A stretch of 12,661 bases of DNA from Acidobacteria bacterium CG_4_9_14_3_um_filter_49_7. GTDB taxonomy: Bacteria > Acidobacteriota > Holophagae > Thermotomaculales > Thermotomaculaceae. The stretch covers positions 14,562 through 27,222 of the forward strand of contig PFTO01000038.1 of NCBI GenBank assembly GCA_002789615.1, in the 5' to 3' direction. Every line of letters begins with the position of its first letter. Position 1 is the stretch's first letter. A model generated the notes under the pieces. That model was not told the DNA's origin and searched no databases. It saw only the letters and a program-made list of their open reading frames with translations. A program made the position numbers and the translations under genes. Shown here one piece after another: positions 8,583-12,661 of the stretch.

Positions 8583-9135
8583 TATTTGCCTGCTTCTGGC
8601 AGTTTCCTGTGTCAGAAAACCGGTTAAAACTCAGGCTGTTGGAATATCCGGAACCGTTGTATCCACGTTATTTCGTGTGGAAGGGCAGGTCGACGGGCAG
8701 TCCATCCATGGGATTCGGGCCTATCTCCAGATTGACACGAGCAAACATTTCATGGTGAATCTTTTTACGGCGTTGAATACTCCTTTGAGTGCCGTTTTCT
8801 ATGACGGGAAGAGTCTGACAGTGGTGAATTATCGCGATAAATCAGTAATCGTGGATAACTCTGCGCCCTTTGAAGCGGGGTCCGGTATTCCTTTTCGACT
8901 GGATATTGAAGCACTGGCTGATTTTTACGGGCACTCCTTAAAGTCAAAAGGAGCGTATACACAGACATTCCCATGGGGAAAGCTTCTGCAGACGCCCAAC
9001 TTACGAATTGTCGGCCTGTTCAACGACGGTTCCAGACTGCTATTGACACCATTGTCAGAGCCGAAGACAAGAAATGCCACTTTACTCTCACTGAAAATCC
9101 CACCAACCTACAGGCACATAGATGGAACAGATTGA
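8539..9135 (+). CDS. LolB-like outer-membrane lipoprotein
   Basis: This 198-residue protein has a lipoprotein signal peptide: MKHLSRKR, hydrophobic stretch, lipobox AVSC with the acylated Cys24. Ser at +2 and no Asp predict delivery to the outer membrane. The remainder is mostly alternating beta-type sequence (for example FMVNLFTALNTPLSAVFYDG), compatible with the LolA/LolB half-barrel that receives lipoproteins from the periplasmic carrier LolA. Sequence alone gives only a modest match. The stronger argument is position: lolB directly precedes ispE in E. coli and Pseudomonas. A related lipid-binding DUF4292-type lipoprotein is an alternative. The start is set by GGAGG (8529-8533). The gene overlaps the TPR gene by 44 bases and ispE by 14 bases. 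Confidence 0.7.
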   Translation: MKHLSRKRSLFWISSICLLLAVSCVRKPVKTQAVGISGTVVSTLFRVEGQVDGQSIHGIRAYLQIDTSKHFMVNLFTALNTPLSAVFYDGKSLTVVNYRDKSVIVDNSAPFEAGSGIPFRLDIEALADFYGHSLKSKGAYTQTFPWGKLLQTPNLRIVGLFNDGSRLLLTPLSEPKTRNATLLSLKIPPTYRHIDGTD

Positions 9136-9988
9136 GTGTTTTGGGAAAATCAACCGGTTTCTCCGGGTCGGTCCCCGTCGCCAGGATGGATTTCATGAGA
9201 TTTTTACCGTTTTTCAGAGTATTTCGCTCCGTGACTCACTCACTTTGGAATTAACGGACCAATCCGGGATTGTACTCACTGTGTCAGACCCGAGTGTACC
9301 GTCGAACAAGGAAAACCTGGCATGGAAAGCGTGTGAGTCTTTTATGAACCAGATCGATTATTCCGGTGGCGCATCCATTCATATTGAAAAGAGAATTCCA
9401 CCAGGAGGTGGACTGGGGGGCGGCAGCTCGGACGCTGCAGGAACTCTGTTGCTCCTGAACAGAATGTTGAATAATCCCCTTTCACGGAATGAATTGAAAA
9501 AGATTGCGCGTGACTTGGGCTCCGATGTCCCGTTTTTTCTTGTGGGGGGCTCGGCGGTTGGAACCGGCAGGGGAGAACAGGTAGAACCTTTGCCTGACAG
9601 CAACCCTTTTTCATTTCTTGCAGTATTTCCCAATATTCCTTTCTCTACGGAAAAGATGTATTCCCTGCTGGATCGGGATGAAAACTATCCGGCACCAAAA
9701 CAGATGTCAACAAGAGAAATTCAGGCTTTGCTGGTTCAACAATCCGATGGACTTGAGAATAGCTTTGACCGAATTGTTTCTAAAATATCGGGAAAAGTCG
9801 CAGATGTGATGCAGGGGATTAGAAGAGAAGGATTTCCGGTCATGTTGTCAGGTTCCGGGTCCACTTTTCTGGTATTTGAAGGACCGTATTCTCTGGAGAA
9901 AATCAGCAATAAACTACCGGCAGGCTGGCAGAGTATGAAGCTCCGTAGCATGACTCGACAGGAGGCACTGGGTGAATTCATTTTCTGA
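9122..9988 (+). CDS. ispE: 4-diphosphocytidyl-2-C-methyl-D-erythritol kinase
   Basis: IspE phosphorylates CDP-methylerythritol with ATP in the non-mevalonate (MEP) route to isoprenoids. The 288-residue product is a GHMP kinase. Lys9 in the KIN motif near the N-terminus is the expected catalytic lysine. The glycine-rich ATP loop PPGGGLGGGSSDAAG covers 93-107. Asp135 in GSDVPFF is the expected catalytic base. The third GHMP motif MLSGSGSTFL is at 241-250. Length is normal for the family. ATG 9122 overlaps the end of the LolB-like gene by 14 bases; the nearest Shine-Dalgarno-like AGG (9111-9113) is weak, so translation probably depends on coupling with the upstream gene. All key residues are intact. 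The presence of IspE implies that this organism uses the MEP route. Confidence 0.95.
   Translation: MEQIECFGKINRFLRVGPRRQDGFHEIFTVFQSISLRDSLTLELTDQSGIVLTVSDPSVPSNKENLAWKACESFMNQIDYSGGASIHIEKRIPPGGGLGGGSSDAAGTLLLLNRMLNNPLSRNELKKIARDLGSDVPFFLVGGSAVGTGRGEQVEPLPDSNPFSFLAVFPNIPFSTEKMYSLLDRDENYPAPKQMSTREIQALLVQQSDGLENSFDRIVSKISGKVADVMQGIRREGFPVMLSGSGSTFLVFEGPYSLEKISNKLPAGWQSMKLRSMTRQEALGEFIF
9960..9965 (+). promoter_or_regulatory. Ribosome-binding site that fixes the tilS GTG start
   Basis: AGGAGG six bases before GTG 9972, lying inside the ispE coding sequence. It supports the non-ATG start and the 17-base overlap between ispE and tilS. Confidence 0.8.
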
Positions 9989-11357
9989 AGCGGTTGAAAA
10001 CTGCTGCCGGTTAATTTCGGAAAAACAGATGCTGAATGCCGGTGATTGTGTTGTTGCGGGTGTCAGTGGCGGAGCCGATTCCGTTTTTCTATTCCAGGTA
10101 CTCTCAGAAATGGCAAGGCGTCTGAACCTTCGACTGGGGGTAGCTCATCTGAACCATGGATTGAGACTGGAGGCAGCAGATGAACTGGCATTTGTCAGGG
10201 ATTTGTGTCTGGAGAATGGAGTGATTTTTCACGGCGCTACAATTCCGTCTGGCATTGTTGCCGGGATGGCTGGAATGTCCATAGAAATGGCGGCGAGAGA
10301 ACGTCGAAAACGATTCTTGAATGCTGTTGCAAAGGCACATGGGGCGGAGAAGATTGCCCTTGGTCATACAGAATCGGATCACACAGAAACAGTGTTGATG
10401 AATATCCATAGGGGATCCGGACTTCGTGGGCTTGCCGGGATTCATTCTGTCCGGGATAATGTCATTTGCCCCCTGATTGCAATGCAGGGTTCAGAAATTC
10501 GCAGGCTTCTGTTGGAAAACAGTATTGATTTCCGGGAGGACAGCAGCAATGTGGATCCCAAGTTTCTGCGCAACCGTGTGCGATCGGAGATTATTCCGTC
10601 CTTAAAAAAAGTATTTGGACCGGGAACCGGAGGGAAATGGCGTCAACTATCGGAGAATATTGCGGATTCTCTATTTGCAATGAAGAGCCTTTTGCGACAT
10701 TTTGTAGCCCAGGGCCTTCGGGAGGATGATTGCGGAATCCGTATTGAGAGAAACCTGCTCAAGGGTCTCTCAAAGCCGGTGTTAAAGGAAATCATCCTTT
10801 ATCTGGTAGAAGAAACTACCGGTTCCACTTATTTTATGACCACAAAGAGCCTGAATCAACTTATACTGTTTGCAGAAGGTGCCGGTTATGGGGAAGTGAC
10901 GATTCATCCCAAAATGGGCGTTAAAGTGGTTAGGAGCAGCCAGTGGCTCTATTTTCTAAAAGAAATGCCGTGCATCAACCTGGAAATATGGAAACCGGGA
11001 AGCTACAGGTCGTGGTTTCAGGAACAATTTGTGTTTTCTCTGGAACCAACTGAAAACCAGCCTGGCGATGATCCGAACGTGCTTTTCCTGGATGAAAACC
11101 TGTTCCCTTTCCCATTTCAACTTTCGCCAGTGGATTTTGAGATAGACAGGGCGGTTTGTCAGGAACGCAAAATACGTGATATTCGTCATTTTATGAAAAA
11201 ACGAGGGTTTGGAAAGGTGGAACGGGAAAGAATGCCGGTGCTGAAACACAGGGACCGGGTGATCTGGATTCCGGGCTATAGGAAGATGGTTTCGGAAGGG
11301 GAAACCGGTACTGAAGCGAATCGAATTGTGGTTTACTTCACCGTTTATATGCGCTAA
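9972..11357 (+). CDS. tilS: tRNA(Ile)-lysidine synthase
   Basis: TilS attaches lysine to C34 of the CAU anticodon of a minor tRNA-Ile, changing both its amino-acid identity and codon reading from Met/AUG to Ile/AUA; it is normally essential. The 461-residue product has the N-type PP-loop SGGADS (32-37), HLNHGLR (59-65), the GHTESDHTETVLMNIHRGSG region (131-150) and RNRVR (200-204). The C-terminal domain ends with KKRGFGKVERERMPVL and VIWIPGYR, typical of full-length TilS. The usual DDQ in the second motif reads SDH (135-137), a mild departure. GTG 9972 is chosen on AGGAGG at 9960-9965. It is the last gene of the overlapping operon and is followed by a hairpin with a T-rich tail and then ftsH. 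In Firmicutes tilS and ftsH usually flank hpt, which is absent here. Confidence 0.95.
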   Translation: MNSFSEAVENCCRLISEKQMLNAGDCVVAGVSGGADSVFLFQVLSEMARRLNLRLGVAHLNHGLRLEAADELAFVRDLCLENGVIFHGATIPSGIVAGMAGMSIEMAARERRKRFLNAVAKAHGAEKIALGHTESDHTETVLMNIHRGSGLRGLAGIHSVRDNVICPLIAMQGSEIRRLLLENSIDFREDSSNVDPKFLRNRVRSEIIPSLKKVFGPGTGGKWRQLSENIADSLFAMKSLLRHFVAQGLREDDCGIRIERNLLKGLSKPVLKEIILYLVEETTGSTYFMTTKSLNQLILFAEGAGYGEVTIHPKMGVKVVRSSQWLYFLKEMPCINLEIWKPGSYRSWFQEQFVFSLEPTENQPGDDPNVLFLDENLFPFPFQLSPVDFEIDRAVCQERKIRDIRHFMKKRGFGKVERERMPVLKHRDRVIWIPGYRKMVSEGETGTEANRIVVYFTVYMR

Positions 11358-11360
11358 AAT
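11332..11360 (+). promoter_or_regulatory. Candidate ftsH promoter inside the 3' end of tilS
   Basis: TTTACT (11332-11337, 4 of 6) and TAAAAT (11355-11360, 5 of 6) are separated by the ideal 17 bases. Transcription would begin near 11366, just before a stable hairpin and about 55 bases before ftsH. The -10 overlaps the tilS stop codon. Confidence 0.45.
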
Positions 11361-11370
11361 TCGCGATACC

Positions 11371-11400
11371 GGCTGGAAAAAGGTTTCCAGCCTTTCTATT
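11371..11400 (+). terminator. Intrinsic terminator-like hairpin between tilS and ftsH
   Basis: GGCTGGAAA (11371-11379) and TTTCCAGCC (11384-11392) form a perfect 9-bp stem with a 4-base AAGG loop, followed by TTTCTATT. This is the best rho-independent terminator shape in the window and would end the TPR-lolB-ispE-tilS transcript. It is only 15 bases before the ftsH ribosome site, so it could also act as an attenuator or as a 5' stabilising hairpin on ftsH mRNA. Confidence 0.75.
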
Positions 11401-11407
11401 CACGAAA

Positions 11408-11414
11408 GGAGGAG
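11408..11414 (+). promoter_or_regulatory. Ribosome-binding site that fixes the ftsH TTG start
   Basis: GGAGGAG ends seven bases before TTG 11422. The in-frame ATG at 11434 would be about 19 bases away, too far, so TTG is preferred. It yields MNQTMKNVFLWL, which resembles many FtsH N-termini. Confidence 0.75.
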
Positions 11415-11421
11415 CGAGAAT

Positions 11422-11718
11422 TTGAATCAGACAATGAAAAATGTATTCCTGTGGCTCTTTCTCATCGTCATAGTCGTACTTGTTTTTAATATATTCAATC
11501 AGGTGGAGCAGTCTTCCACCGAATTACCATTCAGCACGTTCATGATGCAGGGGAAAAGTGGGAACATTTCTTCTCTGGAAATGAAGGGTCAGAAGATAAA
11601 CGGAGACTTCGTTACACCGTATGAGGATGGACAGGGTCATAAATTCAGTAAGTTTACGACCATAGTGCCTGAACTTTACGAAAATTTATCCAAGGACATT
11701 TTGACCTGGGAAGGATAG
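11422..11718 (+). CDS. ftsH: FtsH N-terminal segment (first membrane helix and periplasmic domain), ending at an in-frame TAG
   Basis: These 98 codons encode the usual start of the membrane-bound AAA+ zinc protease FtsH: a first transmembrane helix (about residues 7-26, VFLWLFLIVIVVLVF) followed by the small periplasmic domain (about 27-98), which contains ELPFSTFM and VPELYENL. The frame then meets TAG at codon 99 (11716-11718) but continues in the same phase into the second membrane helix and the ATPase. In typical FtsH this position falls in a short EKG(V/L)-like stretch before the second helix, so TAG plausibly replaces a lysine AAG by one base change. As written, this part would be a small membrane peptide with no catalytic domain. 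Assembly error, true mutation, readthrough and a genuinely split FtsH are all possible. Confidence 0.85.
   Translation: MNQTMKNVFLWLFLIVIVVLVFNIFNQVEQSSTELPFSTFMMQGKSGNISSLEMKGQKINGDFVTPYEDGQGHKFSKFTTIVPELYENLSKDILTWEG
11716..11718 (+). other. In-frame amber codon interrupting ftsH
   Basis: The context is GAA GGA TAG GGT CTG CAG. Both sides are in the same frame with clear FtsH sequence, so this is a single-codon interruption, not a frameshift. The TPR gene in this window also ends with TAG (8580-8582). If TAG were sense there, only about 14 more codons would be read before TAA, so the window cannot settle whether TAG is recoded in this organism. Confidence 0.9.
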
Positions 11719-11763
11719 GGTCTGCAGAAATTCAATGTCAAGGAAGACAAGGAAAATCCCTGG

Positions 11764-12661
11764 ATGGCTGTACTGATCGGCTGGGGGCCGATTCTCCTGT
11801 TAATTGTGATCTGGGTGATGTTCATGCGACAGATGCAGGGCGGCGGCAACAAGGCTCTAAGTTTCGGTAAAAGCAAAGCCCGTCTCATTGATGATAAGAA
11901 GAAAGTAACGTTCGAAGACGTTGCCGGTGTAGACGAAGCGATTGATGAATTGCGTGAAATTGTAGATTTTTTGAAAACGCCGAAGAAATTTACAAAACTT
12001 GGCGGCAGGATTCCCAAGGGAGTTTTGCTGATGGGACCTCCGGGAACCGGTAAAACACTGCTGGCAAAAGCGATTGCAGGTGAAGCAGAAGTCCCGTTTT
12101 TCTCCATCAGTGGCTCGGAATTTGTTGAGATGTTTGTCGGAGTAGGTGCTTCCCGTGTGAGGGATATGTTTGACCAGGGAAAGAAAAATGCACCCTGCAT
12201 CATTTTCGTGGACGAGATAGATGCAGTGGGCCGTCATCGGGGCGCCGGTCTTGGGGGCGGTCACGATGAACGGGAACAGACATTGAATCAGCTTCTGGTC
12301 GAAATGGATGGATTTGAGAGCGGGGACGGAGTGATCCTGATGGCGGCAACCAACCGTCCGGATGTACTGGATCCTGCTTTGCTCCGACCGGGGCGCTTCG
12401 ATCGACGGGTTGTGGTGTCACGGCCCGATGTTAATGGCCGAGAGGCAATCATAACAATACATACCCGAAAGGTGCCTGTGTCAGAGAATGTGGACCTGCG
12501 TCTGCTGGCAAGAGGTACACCGGGCCTTTCCGGTGCCGACCTCCAGAGCCTTGTGAACGAAGCGGCACTTCTGGCAGCGAGAAAGGAAAAGAGTGTTGTC
12601 GAAATGAGTGATTTTGAGGAAGCTAAGGACAAGATCATCATGGGTCTAGAGAGAAAATCCC
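11764..12661 (+). CDS. ftsH: FtsH second membrane helix and AAA+ ATPase domain, truncated by window edge; possible restart at ATG 11764
   Basis: Continuation of ftsH after the TAG. The sequence resumes in frame at 11719, and ATG 11764 is the first usable start, with AAGGA (11749-11753) ten bases upstream. Numbering residues from TTG 11422 and counting TAG as 99, the second membrane helix is about 114-136 (GWGPILLLIVIWVMFM). Next come the linker MRQMQGGGNKALSFGKSKAR, Walker A GPPGTGKT (205-212), the pore motif MFVGVGASRVRD, Walker B IIFVDEID (Asp264, Glu265) and the second region of homology with ATNRPDVLDPALLRPGRFDRR. The HEXXH zinc-protease domain lies beyond the window. FtsH degrades membrane and regulatory proteins at the cytoplasmic membrane. 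A product starting at 11764 would keep the second helix and the ATPase but lose the periplasmic domain. No promoter specific to this part was seen. Confidence 0.88.
   Translation, partial: MAVLIGWGPILLLIVIWVMFMRQMQGGGNKALSFGKSKARLIDDKKKVTFEDVAGVDEAIDELREIVDFLKTPKKFTKLGGRIPKGVLLMGPPGTGKTLLAKAIAGEAEVPFFSISGSEFVEMFVGVGASRVRDMFDQGKKNAPCIIFVDEIDAVGRHRGAGLGGGHDEREQTLNQLLVEMDGFESGDGVILMAATNRPDVLDPALLRPGRFDRRVVVSRPDVNGREAIITIHTRKVPVSENVDLRLLARGTPGLSGADLQSLVNEAALLAARKEKSVVEMSDFEEAKDKIIMGLERKS

Noticed and set aside
9342..9633. Minus-strand frames inside ispE
   Set aside because: They are antisense shadows of the glycine-rich GHMP kinase region, with low-complexity Pro/Ser translations.
11326..11421. 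Upstream extension of the ftsH frame
   Set aside because: It runs through the tilS end and the hairpin; the ribosome site at 11408-11414 and FtsH homology support TTG 11422.
11676..12641. Minus-strand frames across ftsH (175, 135 and 117 codons)
   Set aside because: They are antisense to the conserved AAA+ domain and have no family features.

Overview
The window reads as bacterial chromosome from a Gram-negative-type organism. Signs of an outer membrane are a LolB-like lipoprotein and two secreted proteins with helical repeats. Codon use is unremarkable and G+C looks mid-range by eye (not computed). The FtsH, ClpB and class II ribonucleotide reductase sequences resemble those of Acidobacteriota or deltaproteobacterial-type lineages. 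That placement is an impression from remembered family patterns, not a search result. I see no insertion sequence, CRISPR array, tRNA or phage gene. Most of the window is core, vertically inherited material.

Layout. (1) Positions 1-1902, minus strand: 5' part of a B12-dependent ribonucleotide reductase gene (nrdJ), running off the left edge, with a clear sigma70-type promoter that contains a perfect NrdR-box core. (2) 2049-3206, plus: an exported protein joining an alpha-helical repeat region to a TlpA/ResA-type thioredoxin domain. (3) 3253-5826, minus: clpB, convergent with (2) across a GC-rich hairpin, starting at TTG behind a strong Shine-Dalgarno. (4) 6016-6246, plus: a 76-residue putative zinc-binding protein divergent from clpB. 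(5) 6467-6812, plus: rnpB, the RNase P RNA. (6) 6846-11357, plus: a tightly overlapping operon of TPR protein, LolB-like lipoprotein, ispE and tilS. (7) 11422 to the right edge, plus: ftsH, cut off by the window end and interrupted by an in-frame TAG.

Functional logic. The window mixes nucleotide supply (NrdJ), protein quality control (ClpB, FtsH), periplasmic thiol chemistry (TlpA-like), envelope lipoprotein handling (TPR and LolB-like), isoprenoid synthesis (IspE) and tRNA maturation (RNase P RNA, TilS). The order TPR-lolB-ispE is the one I recall from Pseudomonas. The tilS-ftsH neighbourhood is familiar from Firmicutes and other phyla.

The most unusual observation is the amber codon at 11716-11718. 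It separates the first membrane segment and periplasmic domain of FtsH from the second membrane segment and the AAA ATPase, while the reading frame stays open on both sides. Other points of interest are a hairpin with a T-rich tail just upstream of the ftsH ribosome-binding site, a 9-bp inverted repeat across the clpB promoter, and the NrdR box. I did not find a convincing wholly new multigene system.
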